A stretch of 64,000 nucleotides of DNA from Sesamum alatum (GCA_034509735.1 JACGWO010000002.1:40727855-40791854), one strand, 5' to 3'. Positions 51,190 to 63,965 are shown, numbered from the stretch's first letter. Notes: a model not told the origin generated them from the sequence alone. Numbers and translations are program-made.

Positions 51190-51451
51190 TGATGTGGTAG
51201 TGGTGTTTAATGAAGGATTAATCGGGAAAATTGCCTCAGCACAATTGCACCCAAGTCTTTAGAGAGAGAAATATCTATGAGTTGTCAAATCGATGAATAG
51301 TAACTTAGCATTAAAAAATAATATATCTTGTATTTATAGTGATTTGGTTATTTTATGGTGTGACAGGGTACATATTTTTTATCATGTGGTAGACCCTGAA
51401 AGTTACTCTTATGCCCTTGTGAGTAAATTGTAATTACTATTATACACATCA
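51190..51451 (-). repeat. 5' LTR of the retroelement
   Basis: Upstream LTR relative to minus-strand gag. The adjoining 'ttggcgccgtctgtgggaa' on the minus strand serves as the probable primer-binding site. Confidence 0.92.
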
Positions 51452-51456
51452 CAAAC

Positions 51457-51834
51457 TAACTTACATCTACAAGCAATATTTTATATGTCATTAATCAAGT
51501 TGCGACTAATTGTGAATACAAAAGGCTAGTGACAATGTAGTGGGTCTAATGACAACAAAAATAATTTTTAGTATATTTGTATTGTTACCAAGTTATCACT
51601 ATAAATGCGTCACCAATTGTTTATAATAATACATTATTTTTAGTAACATCTTTAAAATTATCACTTAATATTTGTCACTAACATTATATTTTGGTGCAAG
51701 TAATTTGAATAAAATTTAGAATTATTTATATAAATACGAATAATTATCTTTGGAATTTAACATTTATAATTCTAAATTCATCAATCCAAATACAATCTTA
51801 AATAACACAAAAATAACCTACAATTGGATTATTA
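51457..51834. other. Intergenic, nothing recognised
   Basis: AT-rich sequence between the retroelement duplication and the next foldback element. Confidence 0.5.
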
Positions 51835-51843
51835 TTATTTTTT

Positions 51844-52778
51844 GGGTTAAATACAATTACCACCCCTAAAGAATTCACCCCTCATCAATTACCCCCCTAA
51901 AGTATTAAAACCTTCCAAAAAAAAAAAAAAAAAAACCCCTAACCTTCTAACTCTTTTAACTTTAAGTCTAAAAAATCAATTCTACCCTTACTAAAAGTTG
52001 CTTTCTAAAATAAATTAAATGGATTTCTAAATTACTAAAATCACATTTTATCGAAGCTCTGTCTAATTTTAGTTTCACTTGTTCATCGAACTCGTTTTAT
52101 TTTCGTAATCATAAAGTACTTGGAACCCAATTTATTTTAATTTCACTTGTTTGTCAAACCAAATTAAAAATAGATTTATACATGCATATATATTTATTTA
52201 TTTACTTAAACAAACATACAATTAATAAAATCGAAAGGGCTGATGAGCTAATAAGAAAATATACAATTGATATATATTTATAATATATTTATATTTGTTT
52301 GTCAAACCAAATTAAAAATAGATTTATACATGCATATATATTTATTTATTTACTTAAACAAACATACAATTAATGAAATCGAAAGGGCTGATGAGCTAAT
52401 AAGAAAATATACAATTAATATATATATATATGATAATTATAAAAATGTGTTAATTATATGAATGTATAAATCTATTTTTAAACTTGGTTTAACAAATAAG
52501 TAAAGCTAAAATATATTGAGCTCCAAATACTTTATGATTATAAAAATAAAAGAGTTGAACAAGTAAAACTAAAATTATACAAAATTTCAAAAAAGAGTGA
52601 TTTTGATATTTTAAAATTTTCTATTATTTATTTTTAAAAAAATTAATTTTTAGTAAGGATAAAATAGACTTTTCAAACTTCAAAATAAAAGAAGTTAGAA
52701 GTCCAGGAATTCTTTTGAAAGTTTTAATATTTTAGAGGAATAATTAATATATGAAGAATATTTTAGGGGTGGTAATTG
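51844..52778. mobile_element. Foldback MULE-like element with internal tandem duplication
   Basis: Left arm GGGTTAAATACAATTACCAC, right arm complement AAATTAAATACAATTACCAC; both arms read on through 'ccctaaa'. Flanks TTATTTTTT (51835-51843) and TTATTTTTA (52779-52787) are a 9-bp duplication with one mismatch. The centre holds a 148-bp-period duplication ('gtcaaaccaaattaaaaata' at 52153 and 52301) that reads as two short frames but codes for nothing recognisable. Confidence 0.68.
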
Positions 52779-52787
52779 TATTTAATT

Positions 52788-53102
52788 TTTATTTTTAAAC
52801 AAGCAAAGCATATATACATATATATATATTTAAACCAATCGGATAATTTTGCTACAGAACGACGAAATAATTCTGGAGTAAGAACACAACGTATCATCCC
52901 TAAGGGGTACAAAAACATAGGGCAGCTATTCCAATGCATCTTCAGAAACCTACAATAAATTCCCCTTGACTTGATGATCTCCAATGATGCCTCCAATTCC
53001 AGCTATGCACAAATCCCTCTACATTCTGTTTAAAAACAGCCAAATGGGAGACGGGTCCATTTGATTACAATATGTGATTTGGCTCTCCTCTTCTTAGGGA
53101 AA
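52788..53102. other. Intergenic, no gene seen
   Basis: Short frames on both strands over 52763-52996 have no recognisable domain. Confidence 0.45.
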
Positions 53103-53651
53103 GGGATAATTACACTCTACTTTTTTATAAGGTGTGTTATAATTACTCATACATTCTGTATAATTTAAAAAATTATATTTAATATTCGTAAAATTTATTT
53201 CCATCTAATAAATAGGTCAATTCGATAGTTAAAATTTACTGAATTTGTTGATGTTTACAGAAGAACTAAATGAAAATCGATATTTACCCTTGATTGACTT
53301 ATTACTAACTTAATGCAGGTCAAATAATTTTTTCCTAATTAAACTACCCTTGTACCGGTGAAGATATAACTCCTCATATACATTAACGCGTGAAGATGTA
53401 TTAGAGTAGTTTGATCATAAAAAGATTTGTTTGACGTATAATGTATCACTAATAAGTTAAATCGATGATAAATATTAATTTTTATTCAGTATTTTTGCTC
53501 ATACAAACAAATTCAATATATTTTGACTAACGAAATTACCTATTTGTTATACAAAAACAAATCTCACGGGTGCTAGATATAATTTTTCAAATCATATAGA
53601 ATCTACGTATAATTACAACAGACCTCAGGAGAGGAAAGTGTAATTATCCCC
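53103..53651. mobile_element. MITE-like element, about 549 bp
   Basis: Left GGGATAATTACACTCTAC and right complement GGGGATAATTACACTTTCC are clear inverted ends. No matching 9-bp duplication remains. The interior has 'ggtgaagatata' as in 34729-35069. Confidence 0.55.
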
Positions 53652-54216
53652 AAAAGAAATTTCTTCGGAACTATTTATGCTCAACCTAATGCTATGTGCA
53701 TTAATCGGCTTGTCACTAAAGATAAACTCGTTTCTTCTTTTCCACATTAGCCAAAAGGAATGAACAAGTAGTTGGAGGAATATGTTATGCTTAAGCTTAT
53801 GGAGTAGTATGCAGATATTAGCGTGTTGAGCGAGATTGGGAAGGGTACTCCGGATACGATAGAAGATGGTTTATGTCCTCCAGGCAGAGTTGGCACATAG
53901 GGGTAGACAATTTGTGTCGCTGAAAAAGGAATGCTCATACGAAAACCAATTTGTTAAAACATTCGGGCATTCTGTCTAACCGGCTATGAATAATGTCAAG
54001 AACAGAGAGAATTCGAAAATTATCTGTAAAACTGCCAAATCCAGTTATTACTTTACCATACATATATATAGTAGGTACAGGCAAAAGCATGCATCATAAA
54101 CCTCACCTAAGCCTCTCAAAAGACAAACCAGCAGACGCATGTGAAGAAATTAAGAAACCAAACCAGACCGCAATTGACTATTAGTATATTACTCACTTTC
54201 ATAGGAAGACTTTATC
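53652..54216. other. 3' flank of HSP90
   Basis: The minus strand near 53690-53940 is moderately complex but shows no supported frame. Nothing else recognised. Confidence 0.4.
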
Positions 54217-57200
54217 TTAGTCAACTTCCTCCATCTTGCTTTCCTCATTAGCATCCTCCTCCAGTGCAGGCATCTCAGTATCATCACCGCCAGTCTCATC
54301 GTCGTCAATGCTGAGACCTAGCTTCAGCATACGGTGGATCCTCGCTGCGAACGTGTTTGGATCGTCAAGGCTGAAACCAGATGTCAACAAGGCAGTTTCA
54401 TAAAGCAGCAGCACCAAATCCTTTACTGACTTATCATTTTTGTCAACCTCGGCCCTCTTTCTCAGCTCCTCCATGATTCCATTGTCTGGATTGATCTCCA
54501 TTGTCTTTTTGCTGGACATGTAAGCACTCATGCTGCTATCTCTGAGTGCCTGAGCTTTCATGATTCTCTCCATGTTTGCCGTCCAGCCATACTCTCCAGT
54601 AACCAAGCAGCAAGGAGAGTCCACGATTCTGTCGGAGACTACAACTTTCTCCACTTTGTCCCCAAGAATGTCTTTGATTACCTTGCACAAGTTCTCAAAC
54701 GATTTCTTTTTCTCTTCCTTCTTCTTTTTGTCTTCTTCTGATTCATCATCAAGCTTCAGGCCTTCTTTTGTTGCCGAGACTAGCTTCTTCCCATCATATT
54801 CTTTTAATTGACCAACAGCATATTCATCAATAGCATCAACCATGAAAAGCACCTCATATCCTTTCTTCTTGAGCCTCTCCAGAAATGGGGAGTTCTCAAC
54901 TGCTTTCTTGCTCTCACCGGTGATGTAGTATATGTCCTTCTGGCCCTCTTTCATCCTTGTTACATAGTCCTTCAAACTGGTCATCTCATCACCACTCTTT
55001 GTAGAGTAGTACCTCAACAGATCAGCAAGTTTAGCCCTGTTCTGGCTGTCTTCATGGATGCCTAATTTGATGTTCTTGGAGAAGGCTTCATAGAACTTGT
55101 TGTAGTCCTCTTTGTTCTCAGCGATTTCAAAGAACATCTCAATGCACTTCTTCACCAAGTTCTTCCTGATGACCTTGAGAATCTTGTTCTGCTGAAGCAT
55201 TTCACGCGAAATATTGAGTGGGAGATCATCAGAATCCACCACACCCTTCACAAAACCAAGGTACTCGGGGATCAGCTCCTCACAATTATCCATTATGAAG
55301 ACCCTCCTGACATACAGTTTAATGTTGTTCATCTTCTTCCTTGTGTCGAACAGATCAAATGGAGCCCTCTTCGGCACAAAGAGGATGGCCTTAAATTCGA
55401 GCTGCCCTTCAACAGAGAAGTGCTTCACAGCAAGGTGCTCCTCCCAGTCATTAGTTAAACTCTTGTAGAACGAAGCATACTCCTCCTTGGTAATCTCTTC
55501 AGGCTTCCGGAGCCAGATAGGTTTCTGTTTGTTGATTTGCTGCCATTCATGGGTTACTTCCTTGATCTTCTTCTTTTTCTTTTTGTCTTTCTCTTTATCC
55601 TCATCAACTTCCTCTACATCACCCTCCTCTTCCTTTTTGGCGTCCTCATCTTCATCATCACTGACCTCTTTCTCCGTAGTCTTTTCAACCAAGAGATAGA
55701 TTGGGTAGCTTATAAACTCGGAGTGTTTCTTAACCAGATCCTTTATTCTCCTCTCTTCCAAGTACTCCAGCTGCAGTGTCGAAAAGAAAACAGAAAAATC
55801 ACTTCGGTTCTAGAGCAGAATTACAGAGAGAGGAGAATCTCCAGATAGCACAAAGCTAGTCTCTTACAATAGGAAAAACATGACGACTACTCTGTGTTTC
55901 ATTTTCAAGATACTGCACTCATCGTGCCATTTAACACAGAACTTAACTCTGTTCTATTAGCATATTGTATACAAAATGCTCGAATAATAACCACCAAAGC
56001 ATACCTGGTCATCTTTGAGGAAAAGTGTGATCTTAGTCCCCCTGCCCAATGGCTCACCACTGACATCCCGGGTTACAGTGAAAGATCCACCAGCCTGGGA
56101 CTCCCAAACATATTGTTCGTCATCATTGTGCTTAGTTGTCACAACAACCTTCTCAGCCACCAGGTAAGCAGAGTAAAAACCAACACCAAACTGACCAATC
56201 ATACTGACATCAGCCCCAGCCTGCAGTGCCTCCATGAACTCTTTCGTCCCAGACCTTGCAATTGTACCCAAATTATTCACCAAATCTGCTCCAACAAAAA
56301 CAGAAACGATAATTAGAACCAAAATTCTAAGTAACTATGCAAACTCATAAATATGCATGAACGTTCAAGTGGCAGGTCCAAGACATATTGTCAACGATTC
56401 ACGCTTAAGTAAATCAGCTTATGCCATAGTCTAATGCTTCTTTGGAGATGCTAGTGATCACGCAGATATATAGATTGAGAACCTACAAAAATTTGACAAA
56501 AATCTTGAAAACCAAGTTTACATGTAGCTGCCTAAATCCAAGAAGACACCTTTAAAATAAAATCTCGCATCCGCTTTGATTTCCTTTTAACGTCCAAGGT
56601 TAAAAATGTAGGTAACGAGATTTTACTCCAAAACTCCATTAATATTGCTAGACTACAATTCATGAATAACCTTGTAATAAATCGTAAGGATCAGAAAACA
56701 AGATACACCTAATTGACCTACCCTACAAATTCAAACAACTGAGAAATAGAGAATCTGAAGCACGTCTTATGCGACATGTAACCCCACAATCGCTGAAAAG
56801 AAAAGGAAACTGTTCTCTGCATTTCCATGTACCTTAACCAGCTATTATACGTACACATAACTGCCAAAAAAACTCAAGCAGAATTCTGATCATACCTGCT
56901 TTAGTCATGCCGATACCGCTGTCAATAATCGACAGAGTTTTGTTAACTTTGTCTGGAACAATCCTGATGAAGAGCTCCGGCTGCGATTCCAGCTTGCTCT
57001 TGTCCGTCAAACTCTCAAATCTAATCTTATCCAACGCCTGCGCCACAATTTTCACAAAATTCCACCAAGTTCAAAAAATAAAAACGAAAACAAAATCAAA
57101 ATTATAATCACTACATGCAAATAGACGTCATGAGCACACATCTGACAAATACGTCAAAAACAACACTTACATCAGAGGAGTTGCTGATGAGTTCACGAAG

Positions 57201-57308
57201 GAAGATTTCTTTGTTACTGTAAAAAGTATTGATAATGAGGCTGAGAAGCTGGTTGATCTCCGCCTGGAAGGCGAAGGTCTCGCTTTCACCCATCTGAACG
57301 TCCGCCAT
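54217..57308 (-). CDS. HSP90: Cytosolic heat shock protein 90
   Basis: Four exons on the minus strand: 57308-57171, 57037-56896, 56285-56005 and 55770-54217. Joins are GT-AG and in frame, giving 704 residues, the normal size for plant cytosolic HSP90. HSP90 is an ATP-driven dimeric chaperone that matures kinases, receptors and immune sensors with TPR co-chaperones. Visible: the N-terminal ATPase domain ([18 protein letters not shown] then [47 protein letters not shown]), an acidic/Lys-rich linker (about 219-258), the middle domain ([49 protein letters not shown]) and the C-terminal dimerisation domain ending in MEEVD, the TPR-docking tail of cytosolic forms. No organelle signals. No lesions were seen, and the start sits right after an upstream TATA and leader. 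Confidence 0.97.
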
Positions 57309-57432
57309 TTCTGTATGTAAATTTCCGCCCAAAAATCAAATGCTGATTAATCGCTTAGAACCAGAGAATTAGACTTGTAGAGAAATCAAAGCTCTTGTAT
57401 TATTCTGTGAAGCAGAGAGGAGAAGAAGGGGT

Positions 57433-57439
57433 TTATATA
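57433..57439 (-). promoter_or_regulatory. TATA box of HSP90
   Basis: TATATAA on the minus strand about 125 bp before the ATG, which leaves a leader of about 90-100 nt. Confidence 0.65.
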
Positions 57440-57514
57440 CATGCGAGCTGTGGGTAGAATGGCTTCATGAAGAGTATGGAGAGATCGGGAACATTTGGAA
57501 GTTGGTTTTGGCGG

Positions 57515-57529
57515 GTTCTGGAGGTTTCT
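57515..57529 (-). promoter_or_regulatory. Heat-shock-element-like site
   Basis: The minus strand reads AGAAACCTCCAGAAC: two good nGAAn pentamers around a degenerate middle unit, about 80 bp upstream of the TATA box. This fits a weak HSE for HSF binding, expected for an HSP90 gene. Confidence 0.5.
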
Positions 57530-57900
57530 ACGCACCTCTCCACTTTTCGCTCCCTCTTCTTTTTGAATTTGCAGTTCCGCCCCTGAACTCTGAGGCTCTT
57601 CTGTTTTGCCCCAATAAATGGAATTTTTTAATAATGAATATATTATATTTATCATATAAGTGATATATACTTTAAAAATAATAATTAATTATGCAAAAAT
57701 TTATAAAGACGCTTACAGTATGATTGATTCTATATTTTCTGACACAGTTCAAATGAGAATGTTTTGTATAATTACTTACCAGTAATTTGTGGCACATTTT
57801 TACGTGTGTAATTCTTTTGTATTATTTAAAATAAAATTGACGTGCATCGAAACTCAGCAGTACCACAAAAATAGAGGAATCTTCACGAAAATTCCAAGAA

Positions 57901-58616
57901 TGATGGGGGGACTAACCTGCAATGAGAAGTTAGTACTTCGATGCTTAAGTCAGTAATGTTCTTATTGATAAAATAAAACATAAAACTTGGAATAAGTGAG
58001 AAGAATGGAAAAATAGTTTTGTGAAGTGTTGAATCGTGTAAAAGTGAGCTTAAACTAAATGGAAAAATAGAGAGAATGCGTATGCAAGTGAAATTGCAAA
58101 GTAGAGTAGAGGTTACTTGAAAAATAATTGCACAGTTAGTCATTATGTAATGGCTTGTGTGTCCAATTTTGGGGGAATAACGTTGAGAGCCGTATGGAGT
58201 TGGAAACCTTGAGAAGTCAGCTTTCTTCTCCAATAAATCGCGCGAGAATCGGATGAGCAATGAAAAAGATATGACCATTTGAATCATCCTTGCCAGGTCT
58301 GCCACCTTTTCTGATAAGTGGTTACCTGCTGAGAAAAATTCGAACTCCAGTCAACCCTTTGGGAATTTGGACGAGATATTTTAATATGACGTTGAACCAC
58401 GTGTTGGTCACCTGTACGTTGTGGAATCTCTGTTGTACAATGACTAGGCTTGTCGTATGAGGTTTTTGTGGGCCTACCAAGTTAATGATTACGAAAAGGT
58501 CTCATGGATAAAGGTCTTACTGTTTTAGAGCCACATGAGGTTGGCCTGCTGGGCTGTCCTACTTGGAGGTCCATTCCTAGTTCTTCCGCTTACTTAGGAG
58601 GATCTTAGGGGCATCA
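57901..58616 (-). mobile_element. Possible solo LTR
   Basis: The minus strand begins TGATGCCCCTAAGATCC (58616) and ends GTCCCCCCATCA (57901), so the termini are TG...CA with short inverted TGATG/CATCA ends, and it is more GC-rich than the surroundings. Flanks AAGAA and AAAAT do not form a convincing duplication. The 140-codon minus frame at 57883-58305 runs across its edge and is not supported as a gene. Confidence 0.45.
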
Positions 58617-61600
58617 AAAATATTTATTATTTAATAAAGTATATCATTTATATTTTATACTAGTAATTATGGCACATTTTTAATGTGTGCAAAAATAAAT
58701 AAATTAGATACTAATATAAAAAGAAAAGGTTCTGTACACTCACAAACGACGGTTATTGACATTGTTGCACTAATTTTTAAATATGACAATTATACCCCTA
58801 CATTATTACACCAATTTTTTTATTGTGCCGATAATACGTTAAGTTGGTTTTATTTATTTTCTATTTCTATTTTTTTGAAATGTGTGATATATTGATTTAT
58901 ATATTTTATTCTTATTTAGAATATATTTTAATGAAAGATTATTTATTATATGCACGTCGGAATGGCGTACCACGATGGCTAGTATTACAAATAGACCAAG
59001 ACAATGAGAGACACCAAAGAGGTGATCTCCCTTAAAATTATACATTAAAAGCATACCAAGAAAAGAGAGACACCAAAGGTGCTCTCCCTTAAAATTATAC
59101 GAGTATATGTGGCACGCTCAATATGGAAAATTATTCTTTTGGTCCCATAGGATATGGATTGTTGTATTTTTTGGTCCCGTTGTTTATGAGCTCAGCATTT
59201 TTGGTCCCACAAAAACCAAAATTATTGCACTTTTGGCCCCAACTCCGTTAAAGGCGTTAAATGATGGATGAAAAACTACCTTTGATCATTCAAAGGTGGT
59301 TTTGATGGATTGAACTATTATTCGCCTTTGGAGGCAATTGAATCAGATTTTTCAACCATTTTGGAGAGAATTTATTCTAGGGATTATTATTGCACTCATT
59401 TTGTTGGTTGTATGTATTTTAATAGCTTAATCTAGCTAAATTTATGTAATTTCGAATTTGTAATTTTGTAATGATATAATTAGAATGAAATATTAAATTA
59501 TGTGATTGTAAAATTAAAATAAAATCACTGCAATTAAAAGCAAAAAATAACTGATTGCGTTGAAAGAAAAATATCCACTATTTGCAATACAATTTAGCCA
59601 TATTTTTTTCCTGCCAACTATTCACGGATATGTAATTTACATAAAAAAAAATGTCAATATTTTCAAAAAAAATAAATAATGCAGATTTGTCCAAAAAAAC
59701 CTATTATATCATTACACAACAAGCTACAGCATATGACATAATCCATACTCACATTATAGAAAACATGCCATAAAAAAAAGTCCAAAAATGGGTAAACTTA
59801 CGGTAAGATGGAGGGGGCAAAGCGTTAAGCTCCTCATCTCGTCCATACTCTATATTGCAATTTTTCCTTTGAGGGGGGGGGGGGGGGGTTTGTTTGGTAG
59901 ATTTAGGGCAAGGGAAATGATATGTCATTTTCTCAAGTCAACAAGGATTAGTCATGTGATATTCACATGTAAATCCCTCCCCCCCCCCCCCTCAAAAAAA
60001 AAAAAAAAGAAAGAAAAACAGCCTTTAACGGTCACACATAAATCACATGATTTTTTCCGTTAAATATTTGACAGACAAGTGACGTGGGGCCAACATTGAG
60101 CTTTTTTTGAATATATGGATTAAATGTGAGAACAATCTAAAATATGAGACTAAATTAAAACTGGATCTATTACATGAACGGAAAATACGATTTTTCTTAA
60201 TATAATATATATTATAAATATCGTATCTATATACCCATCATCAATCGCACCCCCCCCCCCCTCTTTGCGTTGGGTTATGCGTACGACTTTGCCGTCACCC
60301 GTCTTTCTCTTCTTCTTCTTCTTTTTTTTTTAAATATGATTTATTGGTTTATATATTTTATTCTTAGTTATAATATATTTTAATATGTGACAGTTATTCA
60401 TTATATGCACGTAAGGATGGCATGCCACGACATATAGTAAAATTGAAGAGCACCCTTTTGGTGTCCTGAATTATATAGTAAATCATCTCTCTCTCTCTCT
60501 CTCTCATTCCCATTTTCTCTATTCACAACTTACACATCCTTTTTTCTTCTCTAATTTTTTTTCCACAATTTTTTCATAACTTTCTTATATTTCTTTAGCA
60601 TTTTTTATTTATTCAATTAATATACGTTCTGTACGTAAAATAATAATGATTTTTTAAATTTAAATTAATTATGCACACACATTTAAGTGTGTCACATATA
60701 CTAATAGACAGATAATTGAAAAGAGTGGTTTTGGTGTCTTATAATTTTTGGTCTGTCATTGGTATTTTTATTTACAATTTATTTAAGTAACTACTTCTCC
60801 TCCACTTATTATTCCACACATCCATATTTTTCTTTATATATGAATTTCCTTTCATCTATTTATTTTCTCTATTTTATTTTACTCTATTGCATTTTGATAA
60901 TAAATTATTAATTTAATACAAATATTATTATGTTTGCACATATACTGAGCCTGCCTTTTCGACTAGTACTTTATTATTATTGAAAATGGACTTTTTGGTA
61001 TCTAAATTATGGTTTGTCATTTTTTTTCTAATTTACTCATTCTTTTCTTCATCCTCGAGTAGCCCACTCTTTTCAACCTTTCCTACCTTTAAGTTTTTAT
61101 AATTTTTTAGTTTTTTCTTTTTAACATTTTTAATTTCTAAAACAAATTTTCAAAAATAAAATTAATTTTTAATCTTTCATTTAATTATGCTACACGCACT
61201 AGTATGAAATAATAACCTAATATTAGATTTATAAATAAATGGTGAATAAAAAATATAAAGATATAATATTAGAGAGAGAAAAAAGACGCATGAAAAAATT
61301 AAAAAAATACTACCAAAAGATAGTGAAAAAGTGGAACATTAGATAAATAAATTAAATTAATTTAAATATAAAAAAAATACCAAAATAGTAAATTGAAAAA
61401 GGTGCTCCACCAAAGATTCATCTCCTTTAATAATAAAGTATAAATTTTGAAACAACATATAGATCTTCAAGTCGGGCGGTTACACAAGAGGCCTAATGTA
61501 CCAATATCACATACTGGGTCTACCAAACCTAATCAGTACATTGATGGGCCGACTCGGTTCATTTTACAACTTTATTTTTCTAGTTATAAAATAATATTTT

Positions 61601-62640
61601 GTTGAACATTAATAAATTTCAAATTTCTTTGCATATAAAGTTATTTAATTTTTTTAAAAAAAATTCTCCCCTCAAATTCAAATCTATCTTACACAAATAT
61701 AATTTTATTGTAATATTTTCCAAGAGTGGTTAGTTGGCTTACATTGTCACTTGATCATAATGCAATATGGTAATGGTAATAGCTTAGTTACACAAAATTT
61801 GTGAACAACTCAGCTCTAATCTTTATCTTTCATCAAGTAAATGAATCATATTGCGACTGCTAATTAATCGTCTAAGTAACTAACCATTTACTAAAGGGTA
61901 GTATGCAATAGTTTCTATTTTTATGGTAGAAATAATTTATTAAAAAAAGTCGTAAGTTACACAATAATAAAATATTGTGAATGTTTGAAAATAAAAATTG
62001 AAGTGAAAAAAAAATATTGAAATTGATTGTTTGAAAAAATAACTTAATATTATAATTTTATCAATAAATAATATAATTTTTGACTTGAATAAAACTTTAC
62101 TTTAAGCAGTTCAAAAACAAAAATTGTAAACAAAAAATATTTTTTTCAGCAACAAGATGATAAACATTTATTTTATGAATAATTACATTTACATCTCCCT
62201 ATATATTTCCTTTTACACAAAGTCCTCTTACATTTTAAAAATTATAGAAATCACCCATGACAGTAAAAAATGCACGGGCAATAATTCCCGGTTTGTTGAG
62301 GAAGAAAAATGAGCTGGAGGCTGAGATTCTAAAACTAAAATGCAGAAATAAGAGGTTGTTGAAGATGGTTTTTTCCATTATGGTTGTTTGCTTTTTCTGC
62401 ATTTGATGGAGCTTTGGGTCAAGGAGCCATGAAGTTTTCTACAATGGCTTGAGGATGAAGATGGTTCAAGGTTGAAGAGTTTCATGTTTGTAATTGTACT
62501 ATAACAGTGCATATGTAATTGTGTTCATTGTGTTGTTGGTGTTTCAATACAAATGACCAGTTTTCTAATTAATTGATGTGGTGTTGTTGGTGTTCATTGT
62601 GTTGTTGCCTGTGCAATATAACATCCAGAAAAATAGGCCT
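58617..62640. other. AT-rich intergenic with repeats, no gene seen
   Basis: Related segments recur: 'ttatatattttattcttatt' with a 'tatgcacgt..ggatggc' tail near 58893-58978 and near 60350-60435, and AT-rich leaders near 60640 and 61170. A local direct repeat 'ctcccttaaaattata' lies near 59027 and 59085. G and C homopolymers lie at 59873-59888 and 59980-59991, (CT)n at 60487-60505. These suggest several decayed non-autonomous elements, but ends could not be fixed. Confidence 0.45.
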
Positions 62641-62843
62641 AAAACAGGGCCAAAGATATAAGAGAACAATCAAAATAATCACAGTCAAATAGCACCATCT
62701 ATATTCAAATTCCACAAAAACCAAGTGTTATGTCTACATCCAAATTGCACCATCTATATTCAGATTCCACAAAAACCAACTAGAATTCCATCAAAGTAGC
62801 AAATATTTTACAAAAACCACAAATAGCTACATTCATTGAACAA

Positions 62844-63965
62844 CTACTTCTTCCCCTGCTCCTTAGATTGAGTGCTTGGCCAATTTGACAGACTCACATA
62901 TTTGTGCCCATGCTCCTTAATTATGGTCTTTTGAACTGGAAATGATGGTCTACTTGAAAAACAGGGCATGAACCCCGTACCAGTCATTGGGGGAGGTGCC
63001 CTGATATTCACCCTTGGTTGTAATGTCACAGATGGTTGAAGAGCATGGTTGTTGTGGGCCATCTGCAACTGCTCATACATTGATGGCCCTGACACAGTTG
63101 GTTGAGTCATTGAAGGTCCTGGTTCAGTTAGCATTGACTGGCTTATGTTCTGAGAAATTTCCTCAGGCTGATTGGCTACTTCTTGGGGAATGACAGGAGG
63201 TAAAATTGGTGGATCCACACTTGTCTCAGTGCTTGAACCTGTCATGTTCACCTAAACACAAAATGCAATAGTTTTAAACCAGCACAAATACAAACAATAC
63301 ATATTAAAAACAATTTATTGTTATTTATATTATACTCTGTTTGGGTCCACATAAGTAGAGTGTTTTCTGGGCCTGGCCTTGGTTGTAGATGCAGGTATTT
63401 TCTGTCCCTAGAAAGATTGCAATAAGTAGATATGTTAGTAGTATAAAAGATAGAAAAATGACAAAAATATAGAAGAAGACTAGTGGACTAACCTTTCTGA
63501 TATGTGTTGCAGCCTGATGAGAAGAGATACCATCTACTGCCAGGTCTTCAAGACCTGGTTGTTGCATGTCTTTCCATAATGCACAACCCTTTGCATTGTG
63601 ACCTGCTTCACCACAAATTCTGCAATGGTGACTAGTGTGTTGTCTCTTCAGCTTAACTGCCTTCACCTGCTTTTTACTTCTTCCTTTTTTGGTCTTCATA
63701 GATGGTTCATCAGGCTCTCTTCTCCTAGCACCCGCAGGTCTTCTAGGTCCCCTTTCGACTTGAAGTCTTGTAGAAATCTTTCACTTAACCACCTAGTACT
63801 TACATTTCTCACATTGAACACTTGTGGGCAAGTGTATTCAGCCTTGAACAGATTAATCTGGAAGATTTGTTCGTTCTTTAGTTTGTTTGCATGTATTGTC
63901 CACTCACACCCTTCCCCAGTACACACTGCATATACTCTAAATGAATCATTCTTAGTGAATCTCAC
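62844..63965 (-). pseudogene. Internally deleted MULE transposase, running off the window
   Basis: Three blocks on the minus strand. 63965-63696: MRFTKNDSFRVYAVC...CEWTIHANKL...YTCPQVF..NVSTRWLSERFL, the N-terminal DNA-binding region of a MuDR-type transposase. 63699-63325: KTKKGRSKKQVKAVK then the knuckle CRICGEAGHNAKGC, normally near the C-terminus. 63251-62844: a Pro/Gln/Thr-rich tail. The catalytic DDE region and SWIM finger that should lie between the first two are missing; the join is near 63740-63760 (QDFKSKG, then RREPDEPS in another frame). The gene starts beyond 64000 or close to it. It is a deletion derivative that cannot make an active transposase. Confidence 0.75.

Larger units (their letters stand above)
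48155..51451 (-). mobile_element. Young LTR retroelement, gag only, with antisense ORF (Tat-like)
   Basis: Two LTRs of about 263 bp (48155-48418 and 51190-51451) start TGATGTGG and end CACATCA. They differ at only a handful of positions. The element is flanked by a perfect 5-bp duplication CAAAC (48150-48154, 51452-51456). Transcription is on the minus strand: the PBS-like TTGGCGCCGTCTGTGGGAA follows the 51190 LTR, and a purine tract (GAGAGTGGGGGGC) precedes the 48418 LTR. Inside are a gag remnant and, on the opposite strand, a long ORF. Protease, reverse transcriptase, RNase H and integrase are absent, so it needs a partner element. Gag plus antisense ORF fits the Tat branch of Ty3-type elements. 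Confidence 0.88.

Noticed and set aside
54560..55848. Several plus-strand frames of 70-103 codons
   Set aside because: Shadows of the long HSP90 exon 4, rich in Ser/Phe/Leu from complementing acidic and lysine codons.
57883..58305. 140-codon minus-strand frame upstream of HSP90
   Set aside because: It crosses the border of a probable solo LTR, has no domain, and its hydrophobic stretches fit AT-rich background.
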